Shown here: piece by piece, positions 8,076 through 19,387 of the stretch
Layout: each line of letters begins with the position of its first letter
How positions within the stretch are numbered: position 1 is the stretch's first letter
DNA from: Rhynchonema sp. JSB1_4
Taxonomy: Eukaryota > Nematoda > Chromadorea > Monhysterida > Xyalidae
Length of the DNA stretch: 64,000 bases
Assembly: GCA_030248065.1 (NCBI GenBank)
Contig: JASAMV010006193.1
Location: 1-64,000 of the forward strand
Reading direction: 5' to 3'
Position numbers and translations under genes: made by a program
Notes under the pieces: model-generated
Seen by the model: the letters and a program-made list of their open reading frames with translations, nothing else
Database searches by the model: none
Told to the model about the DNA's origin: nothing

Positions 8076-11000
8076 ATGACGATCTATAATTTCTATTTAT
8101 TCGATCGCAATGGCAACTGCATTTGCTATCGCGAGTGGAGACGGGATAAACAGAGCGGACTGTCGAGAAAAGAGGCTAGTCAGTTTGCTTTGTGTGCACA
8201 TTGTGACCAGTGCTGTGGTGGGTGGCTACTTCTGAGGCCTGAGGGGGAGATACTGTACTCTCAGCAGGCCAATAAAGGGGGAGATACTGTACCCTCCACA
8301 GCAGCGTTGCAACAAACAAGAAAAGGTTTCTTATGAAACTATATAATTGTTTTAAAACGGCCTAAAATGTGGGTGTTTTGGGCTTCGAAGTTCCTTAAAG
8401 CGGGAAACCGTATATCTCATGCTTGCTTTTTTACTACGCAGTTAGACTGTTTATGTCCAACGGTCACAAAAACAACGATCAAACGAGATAAACCACGTTA
8501 AAACTGTCAGAATTTATCTTTGAAAAGTTGCTTTCAGGAACAAACGCGAGCTTGTGCCGACTTACGCTCACCCTTTTGATCATGAAAGGCAGTGAGACTG
8601 AGACAAGAACCAGCTCGCTGACAGATGAAACCTTTGTGAAACATTTCACACGTGGCTGTTGGTTGACGAGCTGGTTGGATTCCCCACTAAATGTTCTGCC
8701 GTTGCCTGATCAAAAGGGGGAGCGTAAGTCGGCACAAGCTCGAGTTTGTTCCCGAAAGCAAATTTTTAAAAATTAATTCTCACAATTTAAACGCATTTCA
8801 TTTTGTTTGAACGATGTTTTTGTGATCACTCATCGTATATAGTCACATTTTATTGCGAAAGGCCGGATTCTGAGAGCATGCGATATCCGGTTGCCCGGTT
8901 TAAGTACTGGTAGTTTATTTGAAAAAAAACGGTTGTTTTCCCTGAAATATGAATTACCGTAATTTTAGTCACTATTGTGCTCAATTCCAACACCTTTGGA
9001 GAACTTGTCGTTCAAGTTTCTATCTATACAGATACTTCCCTATCCCTTCATTTGTTCTTCGATGCTGGAAATGTTCACTTCGCCTTTTTTGAAACACAGG
9101 CAGTAGGGTCCGGTCACCAAACTTGCTGAAAACTTCAGATCCGTTTGTCGCAATTCATATGAATGTAATGCAGTTTATATGAAATCGGTAGCTTCAGTAT
9201 CGACCGAGAACGATATCGTCAAAGGTACCAACCCAGGAGTATAAAATATTCCGGACCAGCTGCCCAAAAGCGACATTTATAACGTGTGAGGATAGGTCAC
9301 CAATCTCTTTTTATTCGCTGGGTTACGGTAGCACAGCCCAAACCAGCGTGGTCATCAAGCATTTTCTTCCCCAAATGTTGGTGCGCTTATCTACTGATGG
9401 TGAGTTGGCACAGAGTTGGCACGTGTGAAACATTTTTCTACCCAGTGCAGTTCTGAAACTACCGTAACCCAGCGAATAAAAAGAGATTGGTGACGTATCT
9501 TCACACGCTATAAATGTCATTTTTGGGCAGCTGGTCCGAAATTTATTTTGTTCCCGAGTTGGTACCTTTGACGACGCTGTTCTCGGTCGATACTGCTTCA
9601 ATCAAAGTTCTGTAAATGGGATTGTATTCGGATTAATGTCGACTAGAACCTGTGAAAAGTTGAACAAGTTTGGCGCAGTGCCCCCACTGCCTGGACTCCC
9701 TCTTTAAAAAACGATTTTTTCTTCCAAAGGGCAGAAATCGGTCAAATTTTCACGTGCAAGAGTGACTTTCCTCAGTTTGGGTCTCCCCCCGTTACCCCTC
9801 GAGGTACACCACCTGCCTCCGAAAAAGTGGGGACCCGCCTATCGGGAAATTTTAGAAAATTTCACGGCGCACTGTTTAATACGACGCCGGATCTACAGCA
9901 TTACAGAATATTCTGCCATGAAAAGGAAGTGTAAGTGATGGGCTAACCTTCATTTGGGCTTGGGCTTGTAAAAGCCGATTCTCTAGGAACTCGTTTTTTC
10001 TCTGCTTTTTATGGGGCTACGTTGTTAGTTTATTTGGTATCTTGCAAAAAAAGTTTTTACTTTTGCGCAATTTTTTAAATTTGCTCTTGCTCGCTTTTTT
10101 GCCTTCATTTATTTCTCTGTTTTTTCCTTTTCATTGCTGCCTTCATCAAGCTCTCACTTTTTATGGTGTCTTCTACTAATAGATAATATTAATCTGTCAC
10201 AACTTTCCATTTTTATAATTAGGCACCAGCCAGGTAGAGATGTGATAAGGCCGACTGTTCTGAAACTAAATTTTGATCTATTCAAAAACAGTATGCCGAC
10301 GGCAGAATGTTCTGTAAGAAACTAAAAATTCGGAAGAATGTTATGGAAGAATTTTCAGCAGAATATTCTGTAACAGGTCCTATGTTGTGTTAAAGAGTAC
10401 GCCGTAAATTTTTTGAAAATTTGCTTCGGCAGGACGTTCTGTAAGAGCGCCCCGCTATCTTCCTCTCCGGACCAAGAACGACACCGACCCGTCCATATAA
10501 CAATTTTCGGGAGGGGGATTTTTTTTGGGGGGGGGGAGATACTGTACCGTACTACTTTCGTTGGGAGTGCATTTTTATGGGTTAAAATGTGCACGATTGG
10601 CGCGTAGCGCGCAAATTTTGGCACTTAAAATAGTAGGCACTTCGCGCGTAGATTTTTGCCGAATTTTATCCCCTTTTGACCAAAAAAGGGAACATTTGGG
10701 GTGAAATGGGGTCAAAAATAGGGGAACTCTGTACCAGAGAGTAGGGTTAGAGGTCGGGGGGTACCCGACACCCGACATCTTGGAAAAAAGCCGACACCCG
10801 ACAGTTGCAAAAAAACCCGACACCCGACATCTAGTTTTTGAACCCGACACCTGTTTTTAGACCAAAAACAGGCAAATTTTTGCTCATTTGCATCATTAGT
10901 GCAATTTTTGGCTCAAGTTACTGAATTCAAGTATTTTCACACGAAATAAACACCAAAATATCACGTTCTGCGTCTTCGGAAACATTTGGTTCGAAGAAAA

Positions 11001-12267
11001 TTTCCTGTCAAAATTCTTCTCTCAGCAAAACTGATGTTTTGAACCGTAAGTGTCGGGTGTCGGGTCCCAAAAAACCCGACAGGAGGTACCCGACACCTAC
11101 ACTTTTTTGGCACCCGACAGCCGACACCCGACATCTCTCTAACCCTACCAGAGAGGGTGAGTGAGATACAATACCAGCACGCGGGGGGGCCACATACAGT
11201 ACCAGTGGGAGAGACATACTGTACCTTTTGGGGTGACCAGCCACAGCACTGATTGTGGCCGTGCCCCAAACCCAATTGTTTTTCAGGAATTCAAGCTCCT
11301 GTATGGGATGTTGCTCTCTCTTCGATCGTTCAGCGCAAAACTGTCACCAAAGGACAGGTGAGATTAAGATATTACACAGTCGAAAGGGTTCTCAAAAGTA
11401 CCCTGTCACTTTTATTTTCGTGCGTGTGTTTGTCATGCATAACTACAGTTGTATAGTAGGCGATCTTGCGGATGTTTCAAGGCCACCAGTGTAGTTCCTG
11501 GTCGGAGGGGGCTCCCCCAGGGTACACTAGATTCCCCGACCATGGTACAGTTACCAGTGTGGTTGGGTTTGGGGGGTAACATCCCCAAACTGCTGGGTAG
11601 CTTTGTTGCTCCGAAACCCATACCCCAAACTGGCTGACTAGCTTTCTTGCGCCGGTCATCATCAAGTCAAAAAGTGTTGATTTTAATGCCAAAATAACCG
11701 TTTTGTGTGCCAAAATGGTCAAATTCGCGCAAATTTTCTGACATGTGCGCAAAAATACACATTTTAGCAGTTCAGTCAGGGTCACCCACCCAGCTACTAA
11801 TTGCACTTCTACTTCAGCAAGCATTCGTTGCGTTCCTTCCAAACTAGTACCTACAAGCTGCATTATCTGGAGACTCCGACCGGTTTGAAGTTCGTGATCA
11901 ACACAGACTGCCAGGCTGGTGCCATACATGACCTGTTGCGACAGATACACAGTCAGGTTGGTTAATTGGGCACAAGGTCAACGTGTTAATACCGCGCCTT
12001 TCATCATGGGCTTGGGCTTACACTGCTCATACGTGCATAATCGAATACTTGGTATGCTGATACTCATCACCGTGGCTAATTGCGTCGCGCTAATTGCTGA
12101 TCTTATGAAAACCATAATTCGTGACGTGATCAAAAGATATTTCTATTTAGGTGTACGTCGAAACGATAAGCAAGAATCCGTTAATCCCAACTGGTGCCAC
12201 CATTGACAGTGATTTATTTTACACCAAACTTGACGATCTGGTATCGAAACATTCCAGTTTTACGTGA
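8076..12267 (+). CDS. TRAPPC1: TRAPPC1 (Bet5) subunit of the TRAPP vesicle-tethering complex
   Basis: Four exons: 8076-8174, 11287-11357, 11818-11956 and 12151-12267 (stop TGA). They join in frame to 141 residues, against about 145 in human TRAPPC1. TRAPPC1 is a small longin-fold core subunit of TRAPP, which tethers vesicles at the ER-Golgi and activates a Rab1-type GTPase. The start MTIYNFYLFDRNGNCICY matches the family N-terminus; YGMLLSLRSF, TYKLHYLETPTG and NPLIPTG are further conserved blocks. Intron 1 (3.1 kb) is filled with nested transposons. Its 5' splice site has to be GC (GAG|GCTAGT) to keep the conserved frame into EFKLLYGM; no GT nearby works. Intron 3 starts GTTGGT. Identity is very secure; the exact intron 1 edge is less so. 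Confidence 0.93.
8391..8904. repeat. Fold-back (long inverted repeat) element
   Basis: The arms pair across a centre near 8640. CTTAAAGCGGGAAACC pairs with GGTTGCCCGGTTTAAG, AACAACGATCAAACGAG with its complement near 8800, and GCTTGTGCCGACTTACGCTC (8549-8568) with GAGCGTAAGTCGGCACAAGC (8721-8740). The arms reach about 200 bp each. Confidence 0.8.
9193..9602. repeat. Fold-back (long inverted repeat) element
   Basis: The arms at 9193-9332 and 9466-9602 are near-perfect inverted copies, for example GTATCGACCGAGAACG against CGTTCTCGGTCGATAC-like sequence, and ATTCGCTGGGTTACGGTAG against CTACCGTAACCCAGCGAAT. The loop is about 130 bp. No coding content. Confidence 0.85.
9603..10430. other. Intronic sequence without recognisable content
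   Basis: Part of TRAPPC1 intron 1. It is AT-rich and apparently unique, with no repeat ends or conserved coding segment that I can identify. Confidence 0.4.
10742..11147. mobile_element. Family G hAT-like MITE (TIR TAGGGTTAGAG) built of CCCGACACC repeats
   Basis: The ends TAGGGTTAGAG and CTCTAACCCTA are flanked by perfect 8-bp copies of CCAGAGAG (10734-10741, 11148-11155). Subterminal CCCGACACCCGACATC repeats occur on both sides. A truncated second copy lies at 61998-62367. Confidence 0.9.
11488..11640. mobile_element. Family A left-end fragment in TRAPPC1 intron 2
   Basis: Begins CAGTGTAGTTCCTGGTCGG followed by GGAGGGGG and then diverged sequence. No matching right end was found. Confidence 0.5.
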
Positions 12268-12530
12268 CAGGATGAGAACTGAACTGACTGATGCCGTGTT
12301 ATGCAAATTATCTGTACAATATTATATACAGGTGAACCGTAAACATACCATGATACGTGAAGCAACAGGTTTACCGGACAAAGCTTGTCCGAGAAACGAC
12401 GATAAAAATACAATGAGCACATTCGAGCACGTTGATCAGAATGATTGAAATTGGTGGCACACGCATTAAGTTGACAAGCTGACGTTATGTACAACGATTT
12501 GAGAAAAGGGGGGAACTGTGCACAAACATC

Positions 12531-13383
12531 TTATCCCTTCCTTTTCAAGGCATGAATACCCGCAAGAACACCGAGACCGACAAACCCGGACACCATGAAT
12601 ACACCGCCCACGATTGCCGCACCAACCAAACCATCTGAAAAAAATTTACTTGAAAAATTTCACGTCCACATTATGCCCGGTTTCAATGTAGTTTTCACGT
12701 CAAACCTTTCTTCATTCGTTTTTCGATCAACGCCAGCAGACATTGTGCCTGGTAGTTTTCTGGTTCGTTGTTGAGCAGAAATTTGATGAACTTGGTCGCG
12801 TCGTCATAATTCTGAAATTTGGACTTTCCATCGATGCACAATGTTTCATATTGCAACAGCACACACCTTCAGTTTCGTGTGGCCGATGGCCAGGAAATAC
12901 ACGTAAGCTCGTTTTTCGACGTCTTCTTCATCAATTTTGCACAATTCTGCAATTATTTTTATTTTTTGATAGTTTTTTGATTTATTTTTTTGATGCAAAA
13001 AATCCCGAGTATACCAAAACATTTTCATCTTCAGTTCAATTGTTTTTTCGGCGCAGGCACCAGCTTGATATGTGCAATTTATCAATGAAAACACCAGCCA
13101 GTCAACCACAACCAACGTTCGAGCAGCTTCAACCCGAGTCGAATATTATCAGGTTTCGGTGACCGGATCAGCGCTGCGCCATAATCAAACATGACCGAAC
13201 AGGCCGGCTGGCCACGTTCCAATTGCGTTTCGTATTTGTTTTTGATTTTCTGAAAAAATGGATAGGGCCATCAGCAAAAGCAACATGGCGAACCAACTTG
13301 TGCAAAAATCTAACCTCGAGTTCTTCTGGGCCGATTTCATCATCAACTATCGCAGCAGCGCACTCTGCGCTCGGCTCCATCAT
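12531..13383 (-). CDS. FIS1: FIS1-like mitochondrial/peroxisomal fission adaptor, paralog A
   Basis: Five exons: 13383-13315, 13249-13117, 12946-12867, 12811-12706 and 12634-12531 (stop TAA). They join in frame to 163 residues; FIS1 is usually about 150. FIS1 is a tail-anchored outer-membrane TPR protein of mitochondria and peroxisomes that recruits fission and mitophagy factors. Visible are the TPR segments with YGAALIRS, EKRAYVYFLAIGH and LLNNEPENYQA, then a KKDGLVGAAIVGG turn into the C-terminal membrane anchor and a short basic tail. Intron donors are GTTAGA, GTTGGT, GTGTGT and GTTTGA. A second FIS1 gene in the same orientation lies about 450 bp upstream with the same exon arrangement, so this is a tandem duplicate. 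Confidence 0.92.
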
Positions 13384-13837
13384 CTGATCAACGTTGCAGA
13401 TTTCAGATGAATTTTCTTATCAGAAAACGTGCAGTCGGATCAAAAAATAAAACTCGTGTAATCGAGCTTGGGCTGTTATTGGTATTCAAGCCAACTTTCA
13501 CTAATCAGTCAGGCATTCGACATCGAGCATGCAATTTTATTGACGTTTATGGTTAAAAAAATGAATGACTTGAACAAAGATAGATCTGACAAGTGCTTGT
13601 TATTGTCTTGGGATAGTCCACCACACACAAGCAGATTCCGACAGCGGGAAAGCTCAAACGAGATCTCAGTTCACCACAGAACAGGGGATTATGGAAATAT
13701 AAATACGGAAATTTCAATTCATACCCACAGCAACAAACAATCAAACATACATGCTCATGATTAGAAACAAGCATTTGGAATAGCAATAACACAGATTTTA
13801 ATAAAAATAACCACTAATAATTTGTGCCAATGTCGAA

Positions 13838-15797
13838 TTATCGATTTCTGAGCGCTGCAAACAGTCCGGCGGCGATTCCGCCCACGATCAATGCACCGCC
13901 ACCGATGGCTGCTGCGCCGATCAAGCCAGCTAAACAAATTTTACATCGTTTTTTTTCAGACAATTAACTTTGCAAATTTATGATTTCTAATGATTTGCTG
14001 ACACAACGAACCTTGCATTTTCTTTTTCTCGATCAGATCCTTCAATCCGCGAACTTGCTGATTTTGCGGCTCGTAGTTCAGTAGAATATCAACGTAGACC
14101 ATTGCTTGGTCATACTCCTGCAAGATAGACAATACTCAACTCTGTCGGGGCAAGGTCACCACACGATGGTTTGTTCTCGTGCTTCTATACTGGCGTAAGG
14201 TACCGTTCTTTATTTTTCGTTGAAAAACACGTTTTTATCGAGAAAAACCGTTTTTTCAAATACTTTTCCAGTACTTAACGTATTCCGGTCAAAAAAGTGA
14301 TGCGTTTGGGCGCAAAATATGAGCACACGACACAAAAGTAGGGTTTCACAAAAAGTTTTGGTCCGAACATAGGACAAAATTTGCTTCGAACCAAAAAAAC
14401 TCATCGGTTTTGTGTTACAATTTTGAAAAACCACCTTGAAAAATAAATGGAAAAGTATTCGGGCCTCGGAAAAAAAGGTTTTTTTTCGTCCGCCAGTATA
14501 CGTGCTTCCATCCAAGGTTAGTAAAAGCTTTCAAGACGCCCGCACAAATTTGCTAAAAAACAACTCACTCGTATCCTTGTGTTCGCAACAGCTAAGTAAT
14601 ACAAATACGTGCGTTTCTCGATGTCCTCTTCGTCCTTCTGACACAGGTCTAAAATAAACATGCACGTTGTTTGCACATAAACTGATTATTTAGTTGTCTC
14701 TCCTCATATTTCCCTCACCTTCGAAGATGCGAATTCCAAGTTTCACTTCAGCGTTCGAGCCCTTGACGAGCGCTGCGGCGTAATCGAACGACGCCTTGGC
14801 TGATGGTTGACCGCGTTTGACTTGATCCAAATAAGCACGCTCGAATCGCTGAGAAAGGATAACGACGGAATATTTCAAATATTAATTCAAATATTATTTG
14901 AAATGACTTAATTCAAATATTAAATAAAATATTTTGTTTCCATCACACTACGTATTTGAATGAACGAACACCTAGTTTTTTGCAACGATGTGCAAATTGC
15001 ACCTAGTAGTCTGTCGAACTTTACGGTACAATTTTATACCGTCATAAAGAACCGTTTTTTATTTTTCGTGAAAAAAACCGTTTTTTTTTCGAAACAAACC
15101 GTTTTTTTCCAAATTTTTTTCCAGTACTTAAGAACGTAATTTCGAAAAATATAACAATTTCAGTGCAAAATTTGGTCGAAGTGACGAGAGTGCTCTTGAA
15201 GAGCGTTGAAGTCAGTCCAAAACACCTGGTTTACACGCTTTTTGGCCGATTTTGGGTCGCTTAATTTTCGTGCTCGAGCCAATTTTTCACCAAAATCGAA
15301 AAACTCATCAGTTTTGCGTTACAATTTTTTGGCAAAATTGGAATAAAGTACCAATATTTTTCCGATCAAAAACCGAAAAGGTACCCACGGAAAAATAAAC
15401 GGAAAAGTATTCGGGTCTCGGAAAAAAACGGTTTTTTTTCGGCTGCCAGTATATACAATTTACGCCTAGAATTTCGTTTTCTGTACAAAATGTGAGTATT
15501 CTGGGTGCCAATTGGCAAAATGCACATCAATCTAACCTCCTAAAGTTTAGGTGCGGTGCAATCTGAAATTTTAGTTGCATATTGCATTGCAAGTGCAATG
15601 CAATTTGCTATGCAAACTGCCCCCAAAAAGTGTCCAAAAAATTTAAAAAGCGTTGGTTGACCATGTATCAAATTTTGTCCCGGAAAAATGTGTTAATAAG
15701 AAATACGACCAAAAAAGACCAGCCACCAGACTTTCAAGTCTTCGCGAGCGATCGATTCATTCACAACCATTTCGGCCGATTCAAGTGCGGTTGACAT
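13838..15797 (-). CDS. FIS1: FIS1-like fission adaptor, paralog B
   Basis: Five exons: 15797-15732, 14848-14719, 14648-14569, 14117-14012 and 13929-13838 (stop TAA). They join in frame to 157 residues. The TPR core shows RFERAYLDQVKRGQPS, FDYAAALVKG, EKRTYLYYLAVAN and LLNYEPQNQQ. The C-terminal anchor is glycine/alanine-rich (GLIGAAAIGGGAL) and ends in LRNR. The third and fourth exons have the same lengths (80 and 106 nt) as in paralog A, which supports duplication of one gene. Intron 3 holds a family C transposon (14186-14500) and intron 1 another (15035-15453). Exon 1 (MSTALESAEMVV...) is placed by frame and position only and is the least certain part. Confidence 0.88.
14186..14500. mobile_element. 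Family C fold-back MITE in a FIS1 intron
   Basis: The ends TATACTGGCG and CGCCAGTATA are flanked by perfect 8-bp copies of CGTGCTTC (14178-14185, 14501-14508). Contains AAACCGTTTTTTC and CCAGTACTTAA motifs typical of the family. Confidence 0.9.
15035..15453. mobile_element. Family C fold-back MITE in a FIS1 intron
   Basis: The left end TATACCGTC and right end CTGCCAGTATA are flanked by perfect 8-bp copies of TACAATTT (15027-15034, 15454-15461). The interior matches the other family C copies. Confidence 0.88.
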
Positions 15798-17480
15798 TTT
15801 GGATTGGAACCTTGTTGCTTGTTTGTTGGAGACAATTCACAGCTGAATGAACATGTCAGCCGATGGAGAAGCCCGCACAAAAGCTGAAAAATCGTGAAAA
15901 TGTAAGATATTTCGAAATCGAAATTCGAAATTTTCAAATAAAAGACGCACAGCAAGCACACGAAAGACAGCCCCCGGTCTTAGGTCTTAGTCTGGATTTA
16001 AATACTCTACATGGCGCTGCGGTTGGGGGGACAGTTTATTGCTGGCGTGATCAGTTGGGTGTAAAGGTCGGTGGAAAGCTCGGTGTGAGAAAGTTCAGTG
16101 TAAGCCAGATGCGCACACAGGTTTTGGAGTCAGTATGGGCACTTTTGGAAAAATGCATTTTTACCTAGTGCTTGTTGCAAACCCAACATTTGTCAATTTT
16201 ACCTCATGCGTTTTCACCAATTTCTATTCTTTTCGCGCACTTTTTGACGCGCGAATTTTGAGTATTGTGAAGCAAAGACCACCGATTTTACACTAATTTT
16301 GGTCATCATGGTCAAAAAGTAACACTTTTGGGGCAAAATCGGGGATATGTACCTCCTATAGCGGGGTAAAAATCGGGGGAATACCTTCTGTACCATGCCA
16401 AACATAGGGGGGTTGTATCAGGCGAGGGGATCCCAGACACTGCCCATTCAGTCTGGGGCGAAGTTGTCCAAAGGGAGCACGGGCCTTTTGCCCCCTGAAT
16501 GTGCCCTTCACTTGGTCCAACGCTCTTAGACTGGATGATGAAGAGAACTGTTACTGAACGTCGCGTGAAGTGCAAAATTTTCAGATTTCGGAGGAATTTT
16601 GTGGTAAAATGGCTGTTTGGACGTATTTAACAGGTGTTTTTTTATCTGTAAATCATGACCGATTGTCTTTCACATCTCATTTGGTCTGGAGTTCGCCACT
16701 GTGCCCGATTCACTAGACTCTAAGTGCGTTTGATCGTCGGCAGATGAACTTTGAAGCCCCGCTGTTTTGCAACCAATGCCAATCAGCGTGTTGTAATGAA
16801 TATAATTGTAGTACATACTGCTATATATTGTAGTGCCGTAGCCAGTCTACGCTTACTTAGACAAGTTGTGGGCAACATTGACACAAAAGGAAACGGGAAG
16901 AAACGCGCGCGGCGCGAAAATTTTTAGATTTTTTCGCTCTTTGTACTTTTAGAAACCGCATTTCTCACACTTCCATGTCAAAAAAAGTGCCCATCGCCAC
17001 CTGAAAACTCGCCAAAAGTGCCCATGGGCACCATTTTTTGAATTGACCACCTCAAATTTTTTGAATTGACCACCACCTCAAATTGACTATGGGCACCTGA
17101 CCAAGGTGCCCATATGGCTGTTGCGCCACTACCTTTGCCAATGGGCATTTTCAGGGAATTAAATTGTGCCTATGGGCACTTTTGGCAAAATTGTGCCCAT
17201 GGGCACTTTTGAGACACCATGGGCATTGCCCAATTTGCCCATTCCCAGGTGCGCCACTGGTGTAAGCTCGGCATCAAACCATCAAAGTTGACCTTTCGTT
17301 TAGTTAGAAACGTGCGTCTGCTGCATTAGGAGATAAAAATCTTTGGAAAATCATCCAGGTGCCCTTGATCATCAGGTTTAACCGTTACACGCAGCTGGCT
17401 GTGTGTGCATTAATTAATACACGTGTGTGTATCAGACAGCAGCAGCGCTAGATATAAGTAGCAGCGGCTAGACGGCAATG
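15798..17480. other. Intergenic repeats, no gene
   Basis: At 16045-16110 there is a fragment of the GTGTAAAGGTCGGTGGAAAGC repeat family (also at 17898 and 48435). At about 16225-16440 there is a decayed family B element with the AAAATCGGGG and TACCATGCCAAACAT phrases. Around 16975-17262 the palindrome GTGCCCATGGGCAC is repeated in a stretch ending GGTGCGCCACTG, which resembles one hAT-like terminus. I see no exon here. Confidence 0.5.
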
Positions 17481-17483
17481 TGT

Positions 17484-17560
17484 GACGGTTCGCTAGCTCA
17501 GCGGCGAAGGCGTTGGACTCGTGCCTGTGGGACCGCTGGTTCGAGTCCCGCCGGCGCCGG
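17484..17560 (+). repeat. tRNA-like unit with A and B boxes (tRNA-derived SINE head or tRNA pseudogene)
   Basis: TAGCTCAGCGG fits the RNA polymerase III A box and GGTTCGAGTCC the B box, with tRNA-like spacing and a run of T downstream (17566-17580). The acceptor stem does not pair well and the anticodon stem is broken, so this is unlikely to be a working tRNA. Confidence 0.6.
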
Positions 17561-17695
17561 TGAAATTTTTTGTTTTTTTTGGCTTTTTTGGTTAAAACTA
17601 ATTTATACATGCACAAAATGATGAGAAATAGTGTTTATAACAGTGAAATCGGGGTTGGGATGTCAAAACATAGCCATCATTTTTTGTTTGTTTTC

Positions 17696-17798
17696 TTGAG
17701 CTTAGCCTTAGGCTTGGGCTTAGGCTTTGGCTTAGGCTTAGGCCTAGGCTTAGGCTAAGGCTTAGGCCTACGCCTAGGCTTCTTGGGCTTGGGCTTAA
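17696..17798. repeat. Degenerate interstitial TTAGGC array
   Basis: About 100 bp made of TTAGGC, TTGGGC and similar hexamers. TTAGGC is the telomere repeat known from nematodes. A second array is at 40836-40943. Confidence 0.75.
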
Positions 17799-17897
17799 AC
17801 GTAATATGAAGCGGCTGGCCTCAAAACGCCGTTTTCTGCCTTTTATCGGCGTGGATGATTTTCCAAAGATTTTTAACTCCTCTTGTCTGCTGCTTGC

Positions 17898-18012
17898 TCA
17901 GCGTGCAATGTTTCAAGCTAACGCCGAGCTTACTCTGAACTTTCTTACACCAAGCTTTCCACCGACATTTACACCCAACGGACCTTTACACCGTTTCGAA
18001 AATGCCACCCGG
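17898..18012. repeat. GTGTAAAGGTC-family fragment
   Basis: This matches one arm of the fold-back at 48435-48990 in the same orientation as its right arm: AATGTTTCAAG, then GAGCTT, TTTCCACCGACATTTACACC, CTTTACACCGTTTCGAAAA. Confidence 0.65.
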
Positions 18013-19387
18013 TCGTTAATTGTATTTTGTTCTTGATAATGTTTCTCATATCAATTTGGGTTGTCCCGAATCTTTGGATTCTTTGCAGTTCTTGCGTTCA
18101 GATAAAACCTTGAAAAAACGCGCACGCTCTGGTTTTCGCCATTCGTGCCAACAGGCGATGACGCAAAGCAGTGTGACCCGCTGGTTGAACATCAAGATTG
18201 TGGTTAAAATTGAACCTCACGTCGCTTGTGCTCACCTTCAACACCACAATTAGATAACATAATGCGCATGAAATTAGGACTGATTGATTCGATAACAATG
18301 ACAAAATGCAACGAAAATACTGTATCATGCCGTGCTACACAAACTGTTGGCCGCACAATGATCATACGAGAATCCACTATGAATTTTTTCCTGAATGGTA
18401 AAGCACATCTCGCTGCATATCGCCAGCGTCTCGTTTATATTTTTTCCAAAACATTTCTGCCGGTATCACGGGCGAGTTGCTTGAACTCAGTGAGCGTGAT
18501 ATGTAAATGTCTTGGAACAAAATCAAACAGATGCTGGTAATCTGCAGCGAACCGTGCTTTGCCATTCAGGAAAAATTTTGTATGGATTCTCGTGTGTATA
18601 GTCATTGTGCGACCAATACCTAACAACTGTTAAAAAAATCGTTTAATGCAGCGTTGGTGAAAAACAAATATTTGATCAAATAAAATATTTGACTGATATT
18701 TTGAATCAAACACCACATCAGATGAATGCATTTTCGTTCAGCAGTCATTTTTAATTGCATTCAATCATAAACTTTCACCTCGATACACCCTGTGACGGCG
18801 GCGCTGAAAGTAATACACATTTTCACCGTTCATCTTTATTCATTCAAAGACATCAGTTTTAGCCAAGAATGGTCACCAGTTAGAGGAATCTACTTATTCG
18901 AGGCAAGCAGGGGCAAGTATTTGACTGTTTGTAGGGCATAATCAGAATTGGGCTTATCGGAGTAGATCAAACGACGGGGGCCCCGACTAAACGTGGTGGA
19001 TAGATGCATTGTCAGTTTTGGTGAATTATTATCACATTCACTTTTGGTGTGCCATTCTTATTTTTCTGTTGTCTCGATTGGTTCAAAGAAGTGCTTGTCG
19101 TTGACATGTGGTCGTCGTTGTGGTGCTTTCAGCAGCAAACTGTTCTGTATTTCATCGGTGTCCTGTGAGCGACTCGTTGATTTTGTATACCAAGGAGCAA
19201 TGCACAGTCAGCCCGATTTGTAGTGACACCAGCTGTTTTATTAGTCACAACAAAGGATCTCAAAGGCTAATGGCCGATCGGGGTCCAAATTGCGTTTAGA
19301 CAGGGTCACTGTGAACAGAATAAACACACACACAAATGTAGTTGTATGTACATATGTATGTCACACGAGATCATGAGCTTGTACACA
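18013..19387. other. Intergenic, no gene seen
   Basis: Short open frames only. Around 18350-18470 and 18480-18620 two stretches are inverted copies (GGTAAAGCACATCTCGCTGC against GCAGCGAACCGTGCTTTGCC), indicating another fold-back relic. Downstream flank of the phosphatase gene. Confidence 0.45.

Larger units (their letters stand above)
8208..11251. mobile_element. Family E element occupying TRAPPC1 intron 1, with further insertions
   Basis: The left end CAGTGCTGTGG (8208) and right end CCAGCCACAGCACTG (11251) are flanked by ATTGTGAC and ATTGTGGC (7 of 8). Family E sequence is seen at 8208-8320 and at about 10430-10741 and 11156-11251 (GGGGGAGATACTGTACC units, GGCGCGTAGCGCGC core). The middle is taken by two fold-back elements and by the TAGGGTTAG element at 10742-11147. 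Confidence 0.75.

Noticed and set aside
17484..17560. Functional tRNA gene
   Set aside because: Acceptor and anticodon stems do not pair; only the A and B boxes are good.
17696..17798. TTAGGC array considered as CRISPR or a true chromosome end
   Set aside because: Units are contiguous hexamers without spacers, and unique sequence continues on both sides.
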